NCBI GenBank assembly: GCA_030831445.1
Contig: JAURLB010000227.1
Coordinates: 1 to 10,574 of the forward strand
Origin: Candidatus Nanopelagicales bacterium
GTDB lineage: Bacteria; Actinomycetota; Actinomycetes; S36-B12; UBA5976
Direction of reading: 5' to 3'
DNA length: 10,574 nucleotides
The position numbers and the translations under genes were made by a program. The stretch's first letter is position 1, and the number at the start of each line of letters is the position of its first letter. This document shows positions 1 to 6,595 of this stretch, piece by piece. The notes under the pieces are model-generated. The model made no database searches. It saw nothing but the letters and a program-made list of their open reading frames with translations, and was not told the origin of the DNA.

Positions 1-282
1 CTCGACGCGCTTGGACATGGCGACTCCCTCGGGTGAGGGAATCTCGGCGACTTGGTTTTGGATGATGGGTTCGATTCCCCACTTGGCGGCGAGGGGTCGT
101 GCGGTCTGTTGGCACCTGGCGAGTGGGCTCGAGATGATGGTGAGTGGTTTGTTCGTCAGGGTGTGCAGTTCGTCTGCGACACGTACGGCTTGGTGTTGGC
201 CGATTTCGTCGAGGTCGGGGTCGACTGCGGTGTCCCAGCCAGCAGAGGCGCGGCCGTGGCGCACCATATATATGTTCAACAT
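1..282 (-). CDS. Histidine phosphatase family protein (phosphoglycerate-mutase-like), 3' part outside window
   Basis: This leftward gene reads from ATG at 282-280 to the window edge, giving 94 residues with no stop. The N-terminus has the family signature: a short beta strand (NIYMVRHGRA, residues 3-12) whose RHG holds the phospho-accepting histidine (His9). Further on are DLDEIGQHQA (about 24-33), ISSPLARCQQTA (about 51-62), where the Arg helps bind phosphate, and AEIPSPEG near residue 81. These match the small SixA/CobC/PhoE-like branch of histidine phosphatases. The substrate cannot be told, and the second catalytic His lies beyond the edge. An in-frame ATG at 267-265 is an alternative start; neither has a clear ribosome-binding site. 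The gene is about 63% G+C over its last 120 bases, well above everything to its right, so it probably belongs to the host backbone and not to the neighbouring cluster. Confidence 0.85.
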   Translation of the reverse strand, partial: MLNIYMVRHGRASAGWDTAVDPDLDEIGQHQAVRVADELHTLTNKPLTIISSPLARCQQTARPLAAKWGIEPIIQNQVAEIPSPEGVAMSKRVE

Positions 283-459
283 CAAACCATGATTTCTTAT
301 GCAACAACATAAAAACAAATTTTCTGTCGGCTTACGCTGAATCTAGGTGGGACACCGAGAAAAAGATACATTTCAGCTATTACCAGCTTCAACAAACTGA
401 CTTACATAGCCTTAATTTTCGAAAATTCAATTCCGATCTTCGCGGAAATAAATCCACAA
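283..459. other. AT-rich gene-free spacer between the backbone gene and the signalling cluster
   Basis: This 177-base stretch is about 38% G+C over 301-420. It holds no credible gene: the reading frames crossing it have no ribosome-binding site and run antisense into real genes. It must contain the promoter for the leftward phosphatase gene at 282 and the 3' end signals of the leftward array ending at 460. I could not pick out a convincing -35/-10 pair. A weak hairpin and an AT-rich palindrome lie at 414-447. No tRNA gene, integrase or clear direct repeat was seen here. Confidence 0.6.
414..447 (-). terminator. Possible weak terminator of the leftward array
   Basis: Just downstream (leftward) of the DUF805 stop codon, 431-435 (TTCCG) and 443-447 (CGGAA) can pair as a 5-base stem with a 7-base loop. 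Read leftward it is followed by TTGAATTTTC, which includes a short T run. Directly beyond is the perfect 14-base palindrome AATTTTCGAAAATT (414-427). The position is right for a terminator, but the stem is short and the T run is poor. Confidence 0.3.
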
Positions 460-1014
460 TTATGTGCTGTATTTATTTAAAGTCATTTGACCCTCACTTG
501 CGAGCCAAACAAGTACCACGAGACCTCCAAATGGAACAAGAACCCAAAGCAGATTCCACCCGGATCGTCCGCCGTCATGCAATCGACGGACAGCAACTGC
601 AATCGTAGGAATAAAGAGAACGAGTACAGCAATGGCGTAAAGTGCTGGCGCAATTATCGCGGTCGCAAAGTAAACGATGATTCCGAACAGCACAAAGTAC
701 CAATATTCAGAACGTCTGGCCCGACCATTAAAGTTGGCGAAATTCGCAAAACAGTATTTCACTGCTTCTGAAAAACTCATTGACTTTGGAAGCCCAATCC
801 CAGCTTGTAGCTGCTGCGAGGTAGCCGGAGCAGATTGCTGCCCCCATGAAGTCGGCTGAGATTGAGATTGAACATGGCTTTGCGGCTGAGAGTGCTGCTG
901 AAAACCTGAATCAACTGGTGCATTCGTGTTTACAAAGCCACCAACACGAGTACCACACTTGTAGCAGACTTTCCCACTGAAAATTTCATTTCCACAACCT
1001 GAGCAGAGTGCCAT
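460..1014 (-). CDS. Zinc-ribbon DUF805 membrane protein
   Basis: This 184-residue protein has two parts. Residues 4-20 form a zinc ribbon (C4-x2-C7, C17-x2-C20). A Gln/Ser-rich flexible linker (about 30-70) leads to a DUF805 domain (about 78-184). The DUF805 hallmarks are clear: FNGRARRSEYW (95-105) before the first hydrophobic helices (about 106-140), RRLHDGGRSGW (143-153), and a last helix (about 154-172). The usual family ending, a GxPGxNxYG-type motif, is degenerate here (GQMTLNKYST). DUF805 proteins (E. coli YhaH/YhaI family) are inner-membrane proteins of unknown biochemical role. The ATG at 1014 has AGGAGA six bases upstream. It is the last gene of the leftward array, 51 bases after the protease gene, and shares its N-terminal ribbon design with the proteins at 1066-2115 and 8494-9843. 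Confidence 0.88.
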   Translation of the reverse strand: MALCSGCGNEIFSGKVCYKCGTRVGGFVNTNAPVDSGFQQHSQPQSHVQSQSQPTSWGQQSAPATSQQLQAGIGLPKSMSFSEAVKYCFANFANFNGRARRSEYWYFVLFGIIVYFATAIIAPALYAIAVLVLFIPTIAVAVRRLHDGGRSGWNLLWVLVPFGGLVVLVWLASEGQMTLNKYST

Positions 1015-1020
1015 GAGTTT

Positions 1021-1026
1021 TCTCCT
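1021..1026 (-). promoter_or_regulatory. Ribosome-binding site of the DUF805 gene
   Basis: The leftward strand reads AGGAGA, six bases before the ATG at 1014. This fixes the start and makes the N-terminal zinc ribbon part of the product. Confidence 0.75.
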
Positions 1027-1065
1027 ATGTTCTACTAGTTTCGCTAAATTGTCTGAGAGCTGCCA

Positions 1066-2115
1066 TTAGGGTCTGAGCCCTTTTGATTTTGCCAGGCTAA
1101 GAGCCCCGCTCCCCGGAGAAAGGGAGTTGATAAACCCACCCATAGATACGCACTCGTCTTCAAAATCGACTTCTCCATCGCCATTAGTGTCCCGATCAGG
1201 CCTACAGTCGGTTGTTTCATCAGTCCCAGGAACACCTAATAACGTTGGAATTCCAACAAGCTCGCCAAATCTATTGAATGCCCCTCCACCGCTGTTGCCT
1301 CCAGAGATCGCGATCGATGACTTGATCCAACGAACTCCTCCAAAATTCGTAAAGCCTGAAACTTCCCCTTTCGTGACTGTGATGGATTCTCCACCGATTG
1401 CAGGAAATCCAATTGCAATCAACTCGTCGCCCAGTCGAACTTCATCAGCAATTGCGACTGGGACGAGTTCGCCAGTAAAACTTCCATTAGCTGAAATTTT
1501 GAGAATCGCAAGATCGGATTCTTCGCTTGCCGCAACAACTCGTGCCGTATGTGTTGTTATTGGTGCACGGTCCACTTTTGCGACAGTGCGAACCAAGATT
1601 TGATCAATGATGCAGTTCTCGTTGCTCTCTACTATGTGAAAATTGGTGAGTACATAGTGCGAGTTGATGATCACCGTCCCAGAACCGAATGCACACTCTT
1701 CACCGTCTTCCTGAGCGACAACTTGCACTATTGATTTCGCGACATTCACTCCGCTCACGTTCTCTATTCCCGGAAGAAGGTCCTCAGTCGCTGCTTCGAG
1801 AACTGTTGATGGTGCAGAAATGTCTGTTTCTTCTAGAGATGAATTTCTTGAGCTACTCAGAATGAACAACCCTGCAAGAACAATGATTGATGCCATGATC
1901 AAAGTTGCGACCATATTGGGATTTCTCAATGAGATTCGAGAAATGCGCGAAGTGAATTCCTCTCGCTTCGGAACTTCATCCACAATTGCGGGTGTAATCA
2001 GCCCATCCATCCCGATGATTGGCCGATTAGAACTAAATTGATCTTGTGGTTTGCCACAATTTGAACATACATAGGCGAAAGATTGATTAACGAACGAGCA
2101 GTTCTTACACTTCAC
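1066..2115 (-). CDS. Membrane-anchored trypsin-like serine protease with zinc ribbon and Ca-binding-type loop
   Basis: The protein has 349 residues. A cytoplasmic zinc ribbon (C3, C6, C17, C20) is followed by a basic stretch and one membrane helix (about 68-87). The rest should lie outside the membrane. It is a trypsin/DegP-type (S1) protease domain (about 120-300) with the full triad: His160 in LTNFHIV, Asp201 in SDLAILKI, and Ser275 in GGNSGGG. A C-terminal insert has an EF-hand/dockerin-like loop, D309-x-N311-x-D313-G-E-V-D317-x-x-D320, bracketed by Cys304 and Cys322. Cys141 and Cys168 may form another disulfide, which fits an outside location. No PDZ domain is visible. The start is GTG, overlapping the kinase stop by four bases (GTGA), so translation is probably coupled. 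It might cleave an envelope protein or a partner's outer domain; the substrate is unknown. Confidence 0.9.
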   Translation of the reverse strand: MKCKNCSFVNQSFAYVCSNCGKPQDQFSSNRPIIGMDGLITPAIVDEVPKREEFTSRISRISLRNPNMVATLIMASIIVLAGLFILSSSRNSSLEETDISAPSTVLEAATEDLLPGIENVSGVNVAKSIVQVVAQEDGEECAFGSGTVIINSHYVLTNFHIVESNENCIIDQILVRTVAKVDRAPITTHTARVVAASEESDLAILKISANGSFTGELVPVAIADEVRLGDELIAIGFPAIGGESITVTKGEVSGFTNFGGVRWIKSSIAISGGNSGGGAFNRFGELVGIPTLLGVPGTDETTDCRPDRDTNGDGEVDFEDECVSMGGFINSLSPGSGALSLAKSKGLRP

Positions 2116-3113
2116 TGCAAATCGTCACGTTTCATCTTCAAAATTGGCCGCGGAGATCCCGATGGTATTCCGTTCCCACTTGAGGAGTTGCTTGAACGAG
2201 ATGCAACACTCGAACCCATCTTTACTGCAGGACGGCCACGGAAAATCGCCGGCATCGCAAGTACTTTTTCCCATTCTTCGGCACTTGGTCTCCCAGTCGG
2301 TTCCATACTCCGCTCGATAAGACCCCTAATTTCGTCTGGCACACCTTTCGGTACAGCAGGGAGTCCAGAACTCGGTGTAGAGGGTCTGTCAGTACCACTT
2401 GCCCAAATCGCCCTAAACGCGGCGATCGCTAACTTATAGATGTCACTTTCTTGACTTGTCGGCTTCCCCGCAAGGTGTGGATCATCCCAGTCCGGAGACT
2501 GCTTGGGAGATGCCACTCCACCTTCACCCATTATTCGAAAACTGTCGCAATCAATAATCATCACTTGATAGCTCGGCGTGTCTGTCCAAAGGAGATTCTT
2601 CCCAGAAATGTCTCCGATAATCACACCATGGCCATGCAAGAACTTGATTGTCTTGGCCAAGTCATGGACAAGTGCAAGCGCATCTGCGGGAGCGACTTTT
2701 GGTACTTCCGTCACGATATTTGGATTGTTATGAAACTTAGTTCGCAAAGAAAGATAATTCCACTCACATAAGACTGTCTTAGGGTTCGATCGAATTCCAT
2801 GCTTTCGAATAAAACGTCTTTGAATTCCAGGCATAACAAATCCCTTGAGGCGGCCGTTATCGATGACCGTTCGTTCTGGCCAAACAGTTCGATTTACGAG
2901 CCACGACTTCTCTTCAGGGGTCCACCGATTTTGTAATTCAATAAGCCGATTTAGGGCACTCATATCAGGCGACGTATACGAAGCGTCCAAGAACTCCTTA
3001 TAAACCCTGTCCCCAAATTGCGGGACTCTGAAGACAACCCCCTCTCCGCCTCTCCCAAGCTCCACCAGAGGGCCAGCTGAAACTAAGGAACTAAATTCAA
3101 TGGGAGAAGACAT
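2112..3113 (-). CDS. Atypical Ser/Thr protein kinase of the TerY-P type (soluble)
   Basis: This 333-residue protein has no membrane segment. Kinase motifs in order: the Gly-rich loop LGRGGEGVVF (19-28); Lys39 in VYKEF; a family motif with LNRLIELQ (54-61), a WP pair (78-79) and GFVMP (91-95); the catalytic loop VIIGDISGKN (164-173), with Asp168 and Asn173 but IGD in place of HRD; IIDCDSF (186-192), where DCD replaces DFG; and SDIYKLAI (223-230) of helix F. The catalytic Lys and both Asp are present, so activity is likely. This variant (GD..N, DxDSF) is the type found with vWA and PP2C genes in TerY-P triads. The usual C-terminal helix-hairpin-helix is not evident; instead there is a Ser/Gly-rich tail (about 300-320). 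The ATG lies six bases after the PP2C stop, and the gene overlaps the protease gene by four bases. Confidence 0.87.
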   Translation of the reverse strand: MSSPIEFSSLVSAGPLVELGRGGEGVVFRVPQFGDRVYKEFLDASYTSPDMSALNRLIELQNRWTPEEKSWLVNRTVWPERTVIDNGRLKGFVMPGIQRRFIRKHGIRSNPKTVLCEWNYLSLRTKFHNNPNIVTEVPKVAPADALALVHDLAKTIKFLHGHGVIIGDISGKNLLWTDTPSYQVMIIDCDSFRIMGEGGVASPKQSPDWDDPHLAGKPTSQESDIYKLAIAAFRAIWASGTDRPSTPSSGLPAVPKGVPDEIRGLIERSMEPTGRPSAEEWEKVLAMPAIFRGRPAVKMGSSVASRSSNSSSGNGIPSGSPRPILKMKRDDLQ

Positions 3114-3119
3114 TTGAAC

Positions 3120-4730
3120 TCACTTCGTTCTTTGCCAGACCGCAATCACTGTTCTGTCATCGTCAGCAGACTTCAAATCAAATGAAACATCGTTGATAAA
3201 TGTACTCATATTCACTGGTGTCGACCATTGCTCGGCCAGGTAGTCCCCAAGCAACGTTTGCCTGCCGTTTGCACTGAGGAAGTTCCCCACTCCATCGCTC
3301 ATCGCGACGAGCACAGCATCTTTTCTTACTTCGACTTCATCAATCACGAATGACGTAGCCGCTGGAAACGCAGCAGTTGCAGGGTTAATCAAGTCGTCAG
3401 GTCCATTGCTAAACCCAACTTTCTCCCACGATCCTTCAGCTTGACTCAAAATAAAGACAGGGCTGTCACCAATTGACCCAACGATCGCTCTGTTGTTATC
3501 GGGATCATCGGCAGTGTTCTTGATTAAGAAAGTAAGAGTTGTATTGAAATCTGACAAATCGACATTGCTTAGATCAACTCCCGAGGCTCCAAAGAGTTCA
3601 CTTTCAAGTGGCATCAATTTCTGCCTACAAGAATCAAGCACGCTTTCAAGATTCGCACTCACATACGCAGAATCGATGCAGTCGGCTTCTGTAATTAAAC
3701 GACACAACATATGAGCCAGGAGCTGTGCCGTTCGACGGGCTCCATAATGTGAATACCGCGCACTACTCATCCCATCGCAGAGAACTGCGACAAGAAACTG
3801 TGATCCCGACTTGTCGCTTGCTGACTGGACAGCGAATGCATCCTGACACGGTTTCGCATCAAGTTTGTGCTTGTTGCCACGCAAGGATACGGCGGCCACT
3901 GCACAGGCGCCAAAGGTTCCAATATCGCACGTTGCATCCCCGGTCATTCCAGGTGTCGTGAGTTGACACCACTCGACCATCGGATCCCACCAGTTTCTCT
4001 TCGCGAATGAAGATTTTTCGCCAATTTGTGGTGGTGTAACGATGTTTCTTTCAGAGTCATTGTCACTGACACTTGTCGAATCTTGTCCAATCGACAGGCC
4101 AACTGCTGCCAAAGTTGGACGACTACGTTTTTCACTATGTTCGGGTTCGTTTACATCTCGAGGCGAAACGGCCGTTCTACCAGCTGATGAATTACTAATG
4201 CCTTTGCCTTGAATATCCGAGACTTGCTTACGCATTACCGGCGTACGGGTAGCGTGCGCATTCTTGGGTCGGTCTCGAGTCAGCGTCTGTTCACGTCGAT
4301 ATCTCAATTCAGGTGCACGAGCTTGTTGCGGAACTCCGAGATTTTCACGGTTGCGGTCGTTCGCATATTGAGGTATCCCAATTAGTCGACGAAAGAGAAA
4401 TAGTAGGAAACCGAGCAAAATCAGAACCGGAACAGCAAATTGCAGTAACCTCTTCGCGGAAGAGCCAGCATCTCTCGATGAATCGTCTGAAGAGTATCTG
4501 CTTTCGTCTCCACGATTCTCGGCCGACTGAAGTGTCGCATCGGTACTTGGAAGTAGCTCAGAAGTTCTAGTTTCTTGGCTCGTGAGCGGCTGCAGCGGAG
4601 AATCATCTGCGCCAGAGTTTGCAGCGAATAATCGGCTTGGGAGAGCAAGGCCTAAGACGATGTTCGAGATACATACAATTGCAACGAATCTCTTCAAAAC
4701 TCCTGGGTGCCCCTGGTTCAGTCCTTCCAC
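3120..4730 (-). CDS. Membrane-anchored PP2C-type protein phosphatase
   Basis: The protein has 536 residues. Residues 1-37 resemble a signal peptide or first membrane helix (KRF, a hydrophobic core, then SRLFAA). A Ser/Thr/Asp/Glu-rich stretch (38-92), likely outside, is followed by a membrane helix (about 94-113) and RR. Next comes a long basic, Ser-rich cytoplasmic linker (115-245) and a PP2C domain (about 270-535). Metal-site and core motifs: CQDA (295-298), LCDGMSS (317-323) with Asp319, GSIGDSPVF (418-426), MSDGVGNF (477-484) with Asp479, and DDDRTVIAVW (523-532). All metal-binding Asp residues appear intact. It should remove phosphates placed by the neighbouring kinases. The GTG start at 4730, 14 bases after the vWA stop, has no clear ribosome-binding site. 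A TTG at codon 12 would begin MKRF directly at the signal sequence and is a plausible alternative. Confidence 0.9.
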   Translation of the reverse strand: MEGLNQGHPGVLKRFVAIVCISNIVLGLALPSRLFAANSGADDSPLQPLTSQETRTSELLPSTDATLQSAENRGDESRYSSDDSSRDAGSSAKRLLQFAVPVLILLGFLLFLFRRLIGIPQYANDRNRENLGVPQQARAPELRYRREQTLTRDRPKNAHATRTPVMRKQVSDIQGKGISNSSAGRTAVSPRDVNEPEHSEKRSRPTLAAVGLSIGQDSTSVSDNDSERNIVTPPQIGEKSSFAKRNWWDPMVEWCQLTTPGMTGDATCDIGTFGACAVAAVSLRGNKHKLDAKPCQDAFAVQSASDKSGSQFLVAVLCDGMSSARYSHYGARRTAQLLAHMLCRLITEADCIDSAYVSANLESVLDSCRQKLMPLESELFGASGVDLSNVDLSDFNTTLTFLIKNTADDPDNNRAIVGSIGDSPVFILSQAEGSWEKVGFSNGPDDLINPATAAFPAATSFVIDEVEVRKDAVLVAMSDGVGNFLSANGRQTLLGDYLAEQWSTPVNMSTFINDVSFDLKSADDDRTVIAVWQRTK

Positions 4731-4744
4731 GTTGCTTAGACGAA

Positions 4745-5419
4745 TTACATCGTGTCTAGTGGGACTGCGGTAGTTCCTGGTGGAGCCGTTGGGACAACCA
4801 GCGTGGGGGTCGATGAACTGCTCGAATTCACAATCGTGTTAGTTAACGACTTGAGTATTTCCTTTAATGCATTACCGGGGTCCACCCCATTGTTTGCGAT
4901 AAAGGCTGCTTTTGTTCCAATCTTCCCAATTACTCCCGGATTTGCCCCAGCGACTCCAAACGAAATTATGTGGGGTGCCTGCGGATTCATCGACTTGTCA
5001 ACGAGAGCACGGTGATTTGCTTCCCAATCGTCGGTCGGCTCCCCGTCAGTTATGAAGAACACCGCGGGTCGGTATACCTGAAGTCCCTGACTCTTAAGGC
5101 TGGAAATATCTCGCTGAATTACAACACGTAAGAGATTGAAGGCCTCACCATAATTTGTTAGCCCCTTTGCGGCACATCCTGGCATTGCGCCAACATCCGA
5201 GAGATTCGATAGAGGCAATAATTCTTCAGCGATATCGGAGAATGTCAAGAGTCCAATTCGACACTTATCTGATACCAGTGGATCTCCCGCAATAGCCGCA
5301 TGGAGCTCTGGAAGTCCGCTATTTATTGCGTCAATCCCTCCGTTGGCGTCCATTGAGCCTGACTCATCACACAAGATATAGAAAGGCAGTACCGCATTTC
5401 CTGAAACTTCATTTGACAT
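4745..5419 (-). CDS. TerY-like von Willebrand factor A domain protein
   Basis: This 224-residue protein is almost all one vWA domain. The metal-ion-dependent adhesion site is complete: D18-x-S20-x-S22 (CDESGSM), Thr88 in GLTNYGEAF, and Asp125 in FFITDGEPTDDW. The opening LPFYILCDESGSM, the LTFSD strand (58-62) and the RPAVFFITDG stretch (117-126) are typical of the TerY subgroup. There is no signal peptide or membrane helix, so it is probably cytosolic. The C-terminus (about 195-224) is a Ser/Thr/Pro-rich flexible tail. In TerY-P triads this protein is thought to act as a scaffold whose metal site may respond to phosphorylation by the kinase and PP2C pair next door. AAGGA sits six bases before the ATG and overlaps the stop of the FHA gene, so the two are in one operon. 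Confidence 0.9.
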   Translation of the reverse strand: MSNEVSGNAVLPFYILCDESGSMDANGGIDAINSGLPELHAAIAGDPLVSDKCRIGLLTFSDIAEELLPLSNLSDVGAMPGCAAKGLTNYGEAFNLLRVVIQRDISSLKSQGLQVYRPAVFFITDGEPTDDWEANHRALVDKSMNPQAPHIISFGVAGANPGVIGKIGTKAAFIANNGVDPGNALKEILKSLTNTIVNSSSSSTPTLVVPTAPPGTTAVPLDTM

Positions 5420-5425
5420 ACCCAG

Positions 5426-5430
5426 TCCTT
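5426..5430 (-). promoter_or_regulatory. Ribosome-binding site of the vWA gene
   Basis: The leftward strand reads AAGGA, six bases before the ATG at 5419, and it overlaps the TAA stop of the FHA gene (5431-5429). This supports coupled translation. Confidence 0.7.
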
Positions 5431-6490
5431 ATTGTCGTGGTTTGTTGTTCATTTGAATCGTTGGTCGTTGTCTTGCCACTTGGCTTGGTAAAGATGAGCT
5501 GCTCGTCGAGCCTTGCGCAACTTGTGCTCCGCCTTGCTGTGGACTTACTGCAGAATTTGGAGGCTGGACACCTTTTCGCTTTTTGCTCTTGAGCGTCAGC
5601 AACGTGTTCCCTACTTGGAGAGTTCCACCAATTGGGAGCAACCCATTTTGAGCTGGCTGGCCGTTGATGTGAACAATTGGTGCTCCGCGCAAGCATTCGA
5701 TTGAAAGTCCTCCAGAAACTTTGGTGGCCCGAACATGCTGTTCAACAACAAGTGGATCACGGATCAATGTCACAGCAACAGTACGCGCGCATCCGATGAT
5801 TGACGCATTATCAAAGAGAACGAATTGCTGACCAGCATGTTCGCCTCGTGCCAGTTCCAGGTAGTAATCGGTTGTGGCTGCATCGAGCAATGCAATAAAC
5901 AGGCCCATAAGTGTTCCGATCAAAACGATTCCCACAAATCGGGCTGAGCTAACTCCATCTGTTGCGATTTGGTCAAACAGCAATCCGCCTAACAAGCCGC
6001 CGCCAAGACCACCCAGGCCACAGTTTCTTATACGGATCATCGATCTAAACCCAGCTCCGACTGCTAGTCCACCTAGCCCACCAGCTATGCCCCAGGCAAG
6101 TGTGCGAGCGGTTACTTGACTGCCATCACCCTCAAGCAACACTTCGTAGACCTTCTGTGCAACGGCACCCGAAATAAAACCTCCGACAGCCAAAGCAGGA
6201 AGTGCAGTCAGGACGTTTGAGGTGCTCTTCTCTACGTTGTTTTCCAGTACTCCTTGGGTAGCACTCAGCAGAAGCCCAATGCCGACGATTATGAGCAGAA
6301 ACCAAACGCCCGTTGAGAGATAGAGGTTTTCAGGGAAGAATCGCTCAGTCTCACCACCCTGAATAGTTTCAGACAATAGATATCCCGCGATTCCTCCAAG
6401 GAGTCCCGCGATAGTCATCACTACAACTGGCGACTTCCCCTTCGTCAAACTGCGAACTTGGTTTGATACTGATCCTGATCCGTTTGACAT
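5429..6490 (-). CDS. Polytopic membrane protein with C-terminal degenerate FHA domain
   Basis: From ATG at 6490 the protein has 353 residues. The first 205 hold about six hydrophobic segments (roughly 22-40, 61-77, 94-112, 131-149, 157-173, 184-203). The fourth and fifth are very Gly-rich (GGLGG, GLGGLGGGLLGG), like packing or glycine-zipper helices. Residues about 208-302 fit an FHA fold: a G-x-x-F start, SIIGCAR (230-236), VVEQHVRA (248-255), INGQPAQNGLLPIG (275-288) and LQVGNTLLTL. The FHA His (252) and NG (276-277) remain, but the Arg of the GR motif is Cys234, and the Ser and Arg of SRxH are Val249 and Glu250, so phosphothreonine binding is doubtful. The tail (303-353) is Gln/Ser-rich. 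The start is uncertain: in-frame ATGs at 6505 and 6529, and TTG at 6532, would add 5-14 residues, with none having a strong ribosome-binding site. It is probably the first gene of the leftward operon. Confidence 0.82.
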   Translation of the reverse strand: MSNGSGSVSNQVRSLTKGKSPVVVMTIAGLLGGIAGYLLSETIQGGETERFFPENLYLSTGVWFLLIIVGIGLLLSATQGVLENNVEKSTSNVLTALPALAVGGFISGAVAQKVYEVLLEGDGSQVTARTLAWGIAGGLGGLAVGAGFRSMIRIRNCGLGGLGGGLLGGLLFDQIATDGVSSARFVGIVLIGTLMGLFIALLDAATTDYYLELARGEHAGQQFVLFDNASIIGCARTVAVTLIRDPLVVEQHVRATKVSGGLSIECLRGAPIVHINGQPAQNGLLPIGGTLQVGNTLLTLKSKKRKGVQPPNSAVSPQQGGAQVAQGSTSSSSLPSQVARQRPTIQMNNKPRQ

Positions 6491-6561
6491 GGCCCCCCGT
6501 TGCATATCACACCAATTACAGCCAGCCATCAAATAATTGACGGCCTTTTTGGTACACGGTC

Positions 6562-6592
6562 ATTGTAGACCTATTGTCTGCCCAGGATTCAA
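6562..6592 (-). promoter_or_regulatory. Candidate promoter of the leftward operon
   Basis: On the minus strand TTGAAT (6592-6587) and TACAAT (6567-6562) are 19 bases apart. The -10 matches the consensus at five of six positions, while the -35 and spacing are weak. Transcription would begin near 6555, leaving a leader of about 65 bases to the ATG at 6490 or about 26 to the one at 6529. Confidence 0.3.
6584..6587 (+). promoter_or_regulatory. Ribosome-binding site of the membrane kinase gene
   Basis: AGGA lies eight bases before the ATG at 6596 and supports that start. Confidence 0.55.
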
Positions 6593-6595
6593 ACG

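Larger units (their letters stand above)
6491..6595. promoter_or_regulatory. Divergent promoter region between the two arrays
   Basis: About 105 bases separate the two oppositely transcribed genes (66 if the FHA gene starts at 6529). Expression of both arrays must begin in or near here, so a common control point is likely. For the leftward genes the best candidate is TACAAT (-10, at 6567-6562 on the minus strand) with a weak TTGAAT (-35, at 6592-6587) and a 19-base spacer. For the rightward genes a weak TTGGTA (6549-6554) lies 17 bases before TATTGT (6572-6577). I see no clear operator palindrome. Confidence 0.45.

Noticed and set aside
283..459. tRNA gene or attachment site at the suspected island edge
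   Set aside because: I found no cloverleaf-like sequence, direct repeat or integrase gene in the window.
144..608. Rightward 154-residue open frame across the left spacer
   Set aside because: It starts antisense to the histidine-phosphatase gene and ends antisense to the DUF805 gene, has no ribosome-binding site, and its protein looks random.
1127..1603. Rightward 158-residue open frame
   Set aside because: It is antisense to the serine protease, whose zinc ribbon and catalytic motifs are clear. The Ser/Pro-rich product is a shadow.
2083..2439. Rightward 118-residue open frame
   Set aside because: It is antisense to the C-terminal part of the soluble kinase gene and has no recognisable motif.
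6491..6532. N-terminal extension of the FHA protein with a CNWC pair
   Set aside because: Starts at 6505, 6529 or 6532 lack a good ribosome-binding site and would shrink the divergent promoter region. I kept 6490 but cannot exclude the extension.
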